A program made the translations under genes and the position numbers. DNA of 34,702 nt from a virus, in IMG/VR virus record IMGVR_UViG_3300031576_000205, positions 1 through 34,702 of that record; one strand, written 5' to 3'. A model generated the notes under the pieces. It saw only the letters and a list, made by a program, of their open reading frames with translations. It was not told the DNA's origin and made no database searches. This document shows positions 13,766 to 22,094 of the stretch, in pieces (position 1 is the stretch's first letter; every line of letters starts with the position of its first letter).

Positions 13766-16609
13766 GTGGCCGTCAGGTCATTCCCCATATTTTCAAATTT
13801 TAGCGCAGGAGAAGTTTCCCCCCTGATGTTTGGCCGCGTGGACTTGGAAAAATATTCCAGCGGCCTAGAAACTCTCGAAAACTTCATCCTGCTTCCTTAT
13901 GGCGGCGTCACGGCCCGGCCCGGGACACGCTTCATCGTAGAAACAAAACACAGCGCATCGAATGAAAACAGGAAAGTGATGCTTCGCCACTTTATTTTCA
14001 ACAGGACTCAGGGATACATTTTGGAATTTGGGCATCTCTACATCAGATTTTACAGAGATCAGGCACAGCTTATGAGTGGCGGGAGCCCGGTGCAAGTGGT
14101 TACTCCATATCTTGAAAGCCAACTCTTCGGGCTGGATTTCGTGCAGACAGCGGACGTGCTTTATATTGTACATGGGAGCCATGCTCCGAGGAGGCTGGCT
14201 CGCACATCGGATACTGTCTGGACGTTCACATCATTCAGAGACGCTGGGGATGTCTTGAATCCAACAGCGGCGGCGGCCATATCAGGCCCTTCATTCGCGC
14301 CGCCGGCAGGTCCTACCACCCTTGCCGATGTTCCAGCTGCCAGCACTCCGCTGGGCATTAGAAGAACCAGTCACGTTATTGTCGTGGCATCAACTGCGGA
14401 AGATGGCTCCGACGCCAGCGTATACGCGGCTAACAAATTGGTGAAACTTACCGTCACCATCGGCGGAGCTTTGTGGGCGGTAGGCGACGTTGGAGAAATA
14501 TTGAAATTGGGGGAGGATGCCGACAAGGGGTTCGTTAAGATAAAGACTTTCTTAAATTCAACATCTGTCATCGTAGAACTCAAATCCAGCACATCTCCGG
14601 GATCTTACTCCGTCTTTTTCAGGGTGGCGTGGTCTACATCCTTGGGCTTTCCTAAAGCGATCACCGTGTTTGAGCAGCGCCTTGTTTTCGCCGGCACAAA
14701 CGATCTCCCAAATGGAATATGGGGTAGCGTATCGGGAGATTTTGAAAACTTTGAGCAGGGCGTAGAAAGCGACGACAGCTTTCTTTTCCTCATCGGGTCA
14801 AATCAGATAAATTCCATACAGTGGCTTTCATCCGAAAGAACACTTCTCATCGGGACAGAAGGCGATGAGTATAGACTTACCGGAAGTCCGGTAACACCAA
14901 CCAACGTGGACATCAAGCGCCAAAGCTCGCACGGCAGCCAGCTTGTCAAACCCATACAAATCGGACCGGCCACCATATTCCTTCAACGCGCCGGAAGAAA
15001 GATGCGCGCGCTTGAATTTAACAGAGACAAGGATGTATACATCGCTCCCGACATCACGGTTCTTGCGGAACATATTTCAGAAAGCGGAATTGTTCAGATG
15101 GCATATCAGCAGGAGCCGCATAGTCTGATTTGGATTGCAAGGAATGATGGCATTCTGGCTGCCCTGACATATTATCCAGAGCAAAATGTTTCCGGTTGGC
15201 ATCGACACTCATCTCCATGCGCCAATTTTGAGACTGTTGCCGTCATACCATCAACGGATGGCAGCCGAGATGAATTGTGGACGGTGGCGCGTAGAGTCTT
15301 GGAAATTCCGAACGGTCTTTTCGCGCGTTGGTGTCTGAATGAGTCGGATGGCGGCATCGCCCATGAAGACGTGAGCGGAAAGGCCGGCAAATTGATTGAC
15401 ATGGGGCCGTGCCTTCCTGTAAATCCATGGGAAAAAGGATTCGCGGGCAACGCATTGCATTTCACGGGAGCCGGTTATGTTGCCATACCGGTTGATTCCA
15501 TTCCTTCAAGCGGGGATGTATCGTTTGCTTTTCTTTTCAGCGTGGATGTTAACTATGATGGGATTTTAAAAGGCGATCAGGCTATCATTCACTACGCAGA
15601 CGACAACTCTCAAAATGATTTCAGAATAAATCTGTATGGCGAGGATGTCGGCGGAGACGCGCAATCCAGCGACGCCATCGCCGGATTTTCGCAAGGCGTG
15701 CTTGCTTTTCGTGTATGGAAAAAGTCATCGTCTGAATATGTAAACGTCAGTAGCAACGCTACTTCATGGAGCGCACTTGATGCAAACGGAGCGCGGCAGT
15801 GGTACGCCTGCATCTGCACATTCAGCGAAGCGAACGGATTAAGAATGTACATTGGGAAATATGGAACGGACGCCAGCATCATAAAACAGACGGATACGGA
15901 GCCGGGATTCGTAAGAGATGGGACTGGAATAAAAACGACGCTTGCCGCTATCGGAGCGCACACATATACAAAAGTTAACGATATCAATAGGGCGCTATGG
16001 TTTTTCGATGGGATGATAGATCATGTTCGTGTTTGGAATCGTGAGATTGGCGAGACGGAGGCGGATACCATTTACAAATCGTTCAAGCGGTATGTTGAGG
16101 TTTTTGATCCAAAACTTTCAACTGATGCAGCTATCACATCAACCAACACCAGTCCTCAAACTTCTGTAAGTGCCACCCATCTCAAGGGCCTCACGGTGGA
16201 CGTGGTGGGGGATTGCAACCCGCAAAAACAAAAAACGGTGAGCGCCTCTGGAGTTGTCACACTGGAGCGATCTGCAAAAAGCATCGAGGTGGGCATTCCG
16301 TACACTCCGACGCTTAAAACGCTTAGAATAGAATCAGGCAATCCTGCTGGAAGCGCACAGTCTCGGCAGCGACACTTTAATGAAGTCTTTGTGCGCGTAA
16401 AAGACAGCAGCACCTTGGAGATCAACGGCCAGCTGGTGGCATTTACGAAGGGCGGGGATTTGATGGATACGGCACCGAAGCTCTTCACAGGAGATCAGCG
16501 TGTAGTAAACTTAGGGTGGGATCGTGAAGCGCGGATCACATTGAGAAGAACTCAACCATTACCATGTACGGTACTGGCCGCTTTTGGAACTTACAATACG
16601 GGGTTATGA
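13766..16609 (+). CDS. Tail nozzle (tubular protein B, T7 gp12-like) with inserted LamG-like domain
   Basis: A 947-residue tail nozzle. The N-terminus (FSAGEVSPLMFGRVDLEKY ... LENFILLPYGGVTARPGTRF, two parts) and the C-terminal LKGLTVDVVGD ... VGIPYTPTLKTL are family hallmarks. Between ELWTVARRV (about 505-513) and RYVEVFDP (about 776-783), where the ordinary nozzle continues directly, lies an insert of about 250 residues resembling a LamG/concanavalin-type jelly roll (ALHFTGAGYVAIP, then MIDHVRVWNREI), a carbohydrate-binding fold. The start is a GTG at 13766 with GGTGAGGTGA upstream. The insert might bind host glycans, making the nozzle also a receptor-contact protein. Confidence 0.9.
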   Translation: MAVRSFPIFSNFSAGEVSPLMFGRVDLEKYSSGLETLENFILLPYGGVTARPGTRFIVETKHSASNENRKVMLRHFIFNRTQGYILEFGHLYIRFYRDQAQLMSGGSPVQVVTPYLESQLFGLDFVQTADVLYIVHGSHAPRRLARTSDTVWTFTSFRDAGDVLNPTAAAAISGPSFAPPAGPTTLADVPAASTPLGIRRTSHVIVVASTAEDGSDASVYAANKLVKLTVTIGGALWAVGDVGEILKLGEDADKGFVKIKTFLNSTSVIVELKSSTSPGSYSVFFRVAWSTSLGFPKAITVFEQRLVFAGTNDLPNGIWGSVSGDFENFEQGVESDDSFLFLIGSNQINSIQWLSSERTLLIGTEGDEYRLTGSPVTPTNVDIKRQSSHGSQLVKPIQIGPATIFLQRAGRKMRALEFNRDKDVYIAPDITVLAEHISESGIVQMAYQQEPHSLIWIARNDGILAALTYYPEQNVSGWHRHSSPCANFETVAVIPSTDGSRDELWTVARRVLEIPNGLFARWCLNESDGGIAHEDVSGKAGKLIDMGPCLPVNPWEKGFAGNALHFTGAGYVAIPVDSIPSSGDVSFAFLFSVDVNYDGILKGDQAIIHYADDNSQNDFRINLYGEDVGGDAQSSDAIAGFSQGVLAFRVWKKSSSEYVNVSSNATSWSALDANGARQWYACICTFSEANGLRMYIGKYGTDASIIKQTDTEPGFVRDGTGIKTTLAAIGAHTYTKVNDINRALWFFDGMIDHVRVWNREIGETEADTIYKSFKRYVEVFDPKLSTDAAITSTNTSPQTSVSATHLKGLTVDVVGDCNPQKQKTVSASGVVTLERSAKSIEVGIPYTPTLKTLRIESGNPAGSAQSRQRHFNEVFVRVKDSSTLEINGQLVAFTKGGDLMDTAPKLFTGDQRVVNLGWDREARITLRRTQPLPCTVLAAFGTYNTGL

Positions 16610-16610
16610 T

Positions 16611-16763
16611 ATGCCACTCCTTAAGGGAAGAAGCAGGAGGGTTGTGAGTAAAAATATTTCCATGTTGAGGAGTGAGGGGCGTCCACAGAAGCAATCTGTC
16701 GCCATCGCATTGAGAAGCGCAGGGAGATCGCGTCGGCGCCGTAACCCATATTTGAGAGGATGA
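16611..16763 (+). CDS. Small basic DUF6496-like protein
   Basis: A 50-residue, strongly basic protein starting MPLLKGRSRRVVSKN, with the core SEGRPQKQSVAIALRSAGRS. This pattern (lysine/arginine start, GRPQKQAVAIAL, then basic tail) is what I know as the DUF6496 group of very short phage proteins usually found among structural genes. It starts one base after the nozzle stop and ends one base before the next ATG, so it is a genuine tightly packed gene. Its charge suggests DNA contact within the virion, but the role is unknown. Confidence 0.85.
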   Translation: MPLLKGRSRRVVSKNISMLRSEGRPQKQSVAIALRSAGRSRRRRNPYLRG

Positions 16764-16764
16764 C

Positions 16765-17550
16765 ATGCCGCTTCCCTTGGCACTTTTCGCTGGCGCCGCC
16801 ATCGCCGGATCTGTTGTGAGCGGGGCTTCATCCATCTTTGGCGGAAAGAAGCGTCGTCGCGCCGCAAATGAGAATGCGCGGATCCTTGAAGAAGACGCCA
16901 GAGCATTGCGTGGCATATATGATCTTCGCGCCAAGACACTTCTTCAGGATGCCGAGGATTCCCTCGCCATATCCAAAGCCAACGCAGAGTTGTCGAACAA
17001 AGATGCTTTTGAAGTCAACCGCGTCGCTCAGGTAAATGCAAGAGCTTATGAGGAAGATGCCCGGGCGAGCTTGGAAGCGGCGGAAGTGGCGTCCATGCGG
17101 CAACAGCTTGCCGATAGAAAGATACTGGGCGATCAGCAAGTGTCTTACGCGGCATCGGGGCTTACACTTCAAGGCAGTCCGCTTCTGGCAATACGCAACT
17201 CCATGAAAATCGCCGAGCAGAATGCGAACAACATTTATCGCACTGGCATTCAAAGATCGAATAAGCTGCTCGCCCAAGCAGGAGAGGAGCGCTTGGCCGG
17301 CGGTGCCCGCGCCAGAAGATTCTTGAACGAGGGGCAGATCATCGCCAGAATGGGACAGATCACGAAGCAACGATACGAGAGTCAGGCAGATATAGAGCGG
17401 TTGGTTGGAAAGCGGGAGGCGGACAATCTGGTAAAACAGGCATCCTTGACGAGGATTCAGGGCAGACAGTTGGCCAGAGAGGGGCTTATGGGCGGCATCA
17501 GCACGATACTGGGAGGAGTTGGTTCAGTAGGCTTGGCAGTAAAAAGATAA
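16765..17550 (+). CDS. Ejection protein A (T7 gp14-like internal virion protein)
   Basis: A 261-residue protein with a hydrophobic N-terminal segment (about 4-25), a long helical middle rich in A, E, R and Q (30-150), and the sequence SYAASGLTLQGSPLL (about 130-144), a recurring signature of small podovirus ejection proteins. In T7 the equivalent crosses the host outer membrane during DNA delivery. Its stop overlaps the start of the next gene by one base. Confidence 0.82.
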   Translation: MPLPLALFAGAAIAGSVVSGASSIFGGKKRRRAANENARILEEDARALRGIYDLRAKTLLQDAEDSLAISKANAELSNKDAFEVNRVAQVNARAYEEDARASLEAAEVASMRQQLADRKILGDQQVSYAASGLTLQGSPLLAIRNSMKIAEQNANNIYRTGIQRSNKLLAQAGEERLAGGARARRFLNEGQIIARMGQITKQRYESQADIERLVGKREADNLVKQASLTRIQGRQLAREGLMGGISTILGGVGSVGLAVKR

Positions 17551-20048
17551 TGGCAACAATACCACGTGTCACAATAGAGCAGCTTCCTCCGTCTTTCGGG
17601 GCGGCCCCGGAGGCTCAATTCGTTCCGCGCGAACGCTTGCCACAGCTTCCCGAGCGTCCGCTTGTCCCGCCGCCTCCAAGAACACCGCTTGCGCCTGTCA
17701 TGGAGGCCGGAGCGGAAGCCGACGCTATCGGCAATCTTGCCGGCACCATTGGCAACCTTGGATTGCAATATTTCGCTGTAAGGGAGAGAGCCAAGCAGCA
17801 GGGCATCATCGCCAACGCCCACAAGGAGGCCGTTCTGATGTCAAACGTGATGCTGGATGAAGCCTCGCGTATGCCAGACGCGGACGGCTCCATGCTTATA
17901 AAAAGAGTGCAGGACGGCTGGGCTTCCATCAAGAAGCAGATAAAGGAAAAGTATGAACCTCAAAGCCGTGCGGCATGGAACGATCTCGACGTCAACAGGC
18001 TGGTCGGCTTGGAAACCAATCTTATCTCCAAGGCGCAGGACATGGCATCCAGAAAATTTGTGGAATCAAGCTCCGCGCAACTCACGGAAGCCAATACCGT
18101 CCTCAAGGATGCCGTGTCGGGCGTGGATATTATTTCAAATGGCAGTGAGATGCTGGAATATCTCAGGAACGGCTTTGACAATATCCGTATGGCGGGAGAG
18201 TCTTGGCTTGCCCCAGACGACGCCGCCCGCATGAAACGAGCGTTCATTCAGGATTCGATTATAACGCAGGCGGAGACGGCTATTCGGCGAGATCCAAAGC
18301 GCGCGCTCGAAGCTATTGACCAAGGTTTCTACAAGTTATCAGACGGGGTAATCAAAGAGGAAGAAGATGCTGACTTTGTGAAACTTTTAGACATTCCGGC
18401 GGAGCAAGCCGAAATTTTGAGAGACAAGGCGGAAGCTGGGGCGAGAGCGAACGACTCTGACCTGTTGCAGAGAGAGAGAAGCATGATCGCCAACGGGCTG
18501 GCCAGCGTGGAAGAAACTGGCGCCGGGCTCGACCCAGCCTTCATATCCAACAGCAGCCTGTCCGCGTTTGAAAAAGAAAAAGACATGGTGGGATATGGGC
18601 AAGCTCTTAGTTTTTATCAATTCAAGGAATACGCGGATCGCCACACATTCCCAGAAGTAGCCACGAAACTTGAAGAGTTGAAGCCGAAGGCAGGCGATGC
18701 CGACTTCATAATAAAGGATGCCGCGCACGAAAAGGCATCGCAAATTTTTAAGCGCAAAGTAAACCTTTTCACGGTTGACAATGTTGCGTTTTTCGAGGAA
18801 CGCAACAAGAAGCAATACAATCCATTCAACCCTGCCGACATGACTGAACTTAGAAACCAGCAGGAAAGTTGGGGGTCCCAAATACAGCCATTCTCAAAAA
18901 GATCCATATCCGATTTCAAGCTGGTTTGGGATATCGGGAGAGTCGGCGACGCGCGCCCGCTATCTCAACAGCGCGCGTCCATGATAGACCAGATGGCGCG
19001 GAGCATGTCGGAGGTGCAGTATGCCGCCGCCGCACAGCAGATGATTGACGCCGGATTTCCGCCAGAGGCGAGTGCGTTGGCGCAAGCAATACCGCAGGGG
19101 GATGCCGCGCTTACCAATCTTACCGTCGGGGCGATGAGCGCGGTTGAGGCGGATCTGGATAAGGCAGTCGGAGACGACAAGGCCAAGATCGAGCAGGAAG
19201 TGCTTGAAGCCTTGGATCCGTTTGGACCGATTGATCCAGCAATGCTGGCGCTGATAACGAAACAGGCGAAATATCAGCACAATCAGATGCGCGCTACGGG
19301 ATGGCCAAACATAGCCAAGGCCGTTGAGTACGTGATGAATCTTAACATTACTGGCAAAAACACTGCGGTCTATGTTGGCCCGGGGAGGGGCCGCAAAGCG
19401 ATAATTCCCAAGTCCCACGAAAGAGAAATCACAGATCCTTTCTTGCCAGATGAAAGAGCGCCATATTCTTTCTACCGCGAGGTGAGGCAAGGGTTTGAGA
19501 AATTTGTCGAGGGGGGGCCGGCCTACGAAGAGCCATTACCAAGTAAGGTGCCCGCCTATCAAGTTTACACAAACGATCTTTTGCGCAATCTCGCTGGATT
19601 TGATCTTGCATTGCCGCTCGGCACGGGAAAGGATGAATATGTGCGGCGCACAGCTAAGAATGCGAATTTCAGAACAGGAAATATTCAGCTTCACAAAAGG
19701 AATGCAAAAGGCGATCCGGTGCTCGATGCCGTGGGTGTCCCCATACAATTATCCACCCCTTATCGAGCCTACATCTTGGTGGATCAAGACGGAAATGATG
19801 TCGTGGAGTACATCAAGGACAAGGATGGGAATACTCTGAATGATGCCAAGGGTCAGCCTTCCGTCCAACCGGTTGCTGTGACATTCCGATACATAGACAG
19901 CAAGCTGGAAGGATTATCGGTGGAGGAGGCTGCCGATTACAATATAAGGCGGGCGAAGATGGAGGCTATAGCCGTCGGCGCAATAAGAGGAATAAAGAAG
20001 GCGCTGGAGACTTTGGGTGAGAAGCCATTCCCGATTTTAACTCCTTAA
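17550..20048 (+). CDS. Ejection protein B (T7 gp15-like internal virion protein)
   Basis: An 832-residue, largely helical soluble protein, close in size to T7 gp15 (747). It starts with a proline-rich stretch (residues about 25-50, LPERPLVPPPPRTPLAP) followed by long A/E/K/Q helices with no membrane segment. Position between the small ejection protein and the two large ones is the main evidence; sequence similarity to T7 is too low to judge by eye. It is expected to be packaged in the capsid and to form part of the periplasmic DNA channel. Confidence 0.75.
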   Translation: MATIPRVTIEQLPPSFGAAPEAQFVPRERLPQLPERPLVPPPPRTPLAPVMEAGAEADAIGNLAGTIGNLGLQYFAVRERAKQQGIIANAHKEAVLMSNVMLDEASRMPDADGSMLIKRVQDGWASIKKQIKEKYEPQSRAAWNDLDVNRLVGLETNLISKAQDMASRKFVESSSAQLTEANTVLKDAVSGVDIISNGSEMLEYLRNGFDNIRMAGESWLAPDDAARMKRAFIQDSIITQAETAIRRDPKRALEAIDQGFYKLSDGVIKEEEDADFVKLLDIPAEQAEILRDKAEAGARANDSDLLQRERSMIANGLASVEETGAGLDPAFISNSSLSAFEKEKDMVGYGQALSFYQFKEYADRHTFPEVATKLEELKPKAGDADFIIKDAAHEKASQIFKRKVNLFTVDNVAFFEERNKKQYNPFNPADMTELRNQQESWGSQIQPFSKRSISDFKLVWDIGRVGDARPLSQQRASMIDQMARSMSEVQYAAAAQQMIDAGFPPEASALAQAIPQGDAALTNLTVGAMSAVEADLDKAVGDDKAKIEQEVLEALDPFGPIDPAMLALITKQAKYQHNQMRATGWPNIAKAVEYVMNLNITGKNTAVYVGPGRGRKAIIPKSHEREITDPFLPDERAPYSFYREVRQGFEKFVEGGPAYEEPLPSKVPAYQVYTNDLLRNLAGFDLALPLGTGKDEYVRRTAKNANFRTGNIQLHKRNAKGDPVLDAVGVPIQLSTPYRAYILVDQDGNDVVEYIKDKDGNTLNDAKGQPSVQPVAVTFRYIDSKLEGLSVEEAADYNIRRAKMEAIAVGAIRGIKKALETLGEKPFPILTP

Positions 20049-20054
20049 AAATTC

Positions 20055-22094
20055 ATGCCGGAAAGCACATATCTCTACCCCGGAGTCTGGTTTGACCGCA
20101 AACCGCAGGAGAAACTTCTTCGCACTATAACCCGAATGGATCCTGAACAGTCGGCGTGGGGCGACGCGCTGGTCGCTCACATCGGCACAGGATTCTCCGA
20201 CACGCTCGCCACAACGATGGTGAAGGCGTACAACCTCGATGCGACCGCAGTTGATCCAACGCTTCCAGATGGGGCGACAAACCCTGAATTTGAGGAGCTT
20301 CACATAACAAGCAGGGAGTGGGAGAAGAGTTTGTATTTTCGACCGGGGCTTCAATACACCAAGCGAATGACGTGGGAGTACGCCCGACTCCTTGCGCAGT
20401 ATCACGACCTGCAAGCAAGGCGGAATGATATTATTTCAAGGTATCCGAGTGGATTTGTCGGGGGCTTTACTGGACTCGTGGGTCAGATAATCGGGCAAGT
20501 GCCTGACCCCATCAACTTCGTCCCCATCTTGGGGCCGTCGGTACGATCTCGCTTCTTGGTAAACGCTTCAAGATTGCTCGGAACTGGAACGGAGCGCGTG
20601 GCGATAAGCAACATGGCGCGAATCATCGGGAATGCAGCCGCAACCGGCTCCGAGGCGGCGATCACCACCGCTTTTGCTCAACCGTTCATCGCTGCCGGAA
20701 AGGGCATCACGCAAGAAGAGTTTGACACAAACATGGCCGCAATGAACGTTGCTTTCGCATTTGGAATTGGCGGTACGTTTGGCGCCATCGGAGGCGTGTT
20801 CGAGAATATCGAATTTAACAGGAAGCTGGACGCTCAGCGCCTCGCGGCAAGTCAGTTTGCTCAGGGTAAGGATGTGAACGTCGAAGCAGTAATCAGGGCG
20901 GAAGAGCAATCGCCGGGCGTTGAGACTGGGGTGCACATCAGTCCCGAAGAGCATCCCATCATCAAGCCGGCAGAGGAACTCCCCGCCTTAAAGAAACTCC
21001 CCGATCCGGCAGACGATCCAAAAATCATAGAAAAGTCAGACTCTGGAAAGCTGGGGGATGAGATTGACAAGGTTATCGAGGCGAACGATAAGAGGATGGA
21101 GACAGCAAAACCCCTTCAGGAATTGACGGTAGCTCGCATCAGCGATGCGGATCAGTTGACGGCCACCGATCCTATTTCCAAGGCAATCGCAAAAGATATT
21201 GAGACGAAGGGGCTCCCTAAAGAAGTAGTGCCAATACAGTCTCGCATACCAGACATGAACATGGCTGAATTGGAAGCCAACCCTGCAACACGCATAATAG
21301 CTTACAATATGAAAGCGCTGGCAAAGCTCTATGATGATGACATAACCGAGTTTGAGGGGCGGCATTTTCAAAGGGAAGCCATAGATCCAATCACCGGAAA
21401 GCTTACGGAGGGGGAGGTAGTAATATCCAAGAAGACCGGGAAAATTACAACTGAAATTCCCATGGTTAAAGGTGGAGTTGCAGGTGTGCCGGTAAGAAGG
21501 TGGATCGAATCGGCGCGGCCTGAATGGATGCAGGATTTTGTCGCCTCGCAGAAAATATCGTATAAGAAGTTGGGAGAATTGTTGCAGGACATCATCGACA
21601 ATAAAGATTCATACCCAAAGAAAAACACGCGAGACATCAGACTGTCAGCCGCATTGAAAAGCATAATGATGGGGGACCTGTTGAACGGAACTCGTGAGGG
21701 ACTGGAAAGTATCACATACTCCGAGGGCAATCTCGATGTCCAAGAAGCCGTGCGACGGATAAATGCGCGCGAAGCAGCCTTGGAGCGCGGCAAGCTCCGT
21801 TACGACGCTCCGTCGGATGAGCCGACAGATCCATCGGCGGCAATATCAAAATCCACGGCGGAACGAGACGTTCTTGCGGAGGAGGCGAAAAAAATTCTGT
21901 CGATCGATGAAACGCCTGTGGAGCATATTGATATAGAGAAAACGATAGACGATCTTCTGGCCTTGAAAGAACTCCAGAATCTTACAGATGATGAAATTGC
22001 CGCGCTCGCCTTAGCAGACACCGCCCTTGAGCAAGCGAGGCTCTTCGATAAAGTCGATGATGAAATCCTGAATTGCTTGGGAGGCATCCTGTAA
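20055..22094 (+). CDS. Ejection protein C, first part of a gp16-like protein
   Basis: A 679-residue protein. Residues about 135-165 contain GGFTGLVGQIIGQVPDPINFVPILG in two halves (FTGLVGQIIGQ then VPDPINFVPILG), typical of the membrane-active region in gp16-like ejection proteins, followed by more hydrophobic Ala/Gly helices (about 185-265). The C-terminal half is acidic and low in hydrophobicity. The next gene (839 residues) starts on its last base, and together they give about 1518 residues, similar to the single T7 gp16 (1318). No lytic transglycosylase motif is clear. Confidence 0.72.
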   Translation: MPESTYLYPGVWFDRKPQEKLLRTITRMDPEQSAWGDALVAHIGTGFSDTLATTMVKAYNLDATAVDPTLPDGATNPEFEELHITSREWEKSLYFRPGLQYTKRMTWEYARLLAQYHDLQARRNDIISRYPSGFVGGFTGLVGQIIGQVPDPINFVPILGPSVRSRFLVNASRLLGTGTERVAISNMARIIGNAAATGSEAAITTAFAQPFIAAGKGITQEEFDTNMAAMNVAFAFGIGGTFGAIGGVFENIEFNRKLDAQRLAASQFAQGKDVNVEAVIRAEEQSPGVETGVHISPEEHPIIKPAEELPALKKLPDPADDPKIIEKSDSGKLGDEIDKVIEANDKRMETAKPLQELTVARISDADQLTATDPISKAIAKDIETKGLPKEVVPIQSRIPDMNMAELEANPATRIIAYNMKALAKLYDDDITEFEGRHFQREAIDPITGKLTEGEVVISKKTGKITTEIPMVKGGVAGVPVRRWIESARPEWMQDFVASQKISYKKLGELLQDIIDNKDSYPKKNTRDIRLSAALKSIMMGDLLNGTREGLESITYSEGNLDVQEAVRRINAREAALERGKLRYDAPSDEPTDPSAAISKSTAERDVLAEEAKKILSIDETPVEHIDIEKTIDDLLALKELQNLTDDEIAALALADTALEQARLFDKVDDEILNCLGGIL

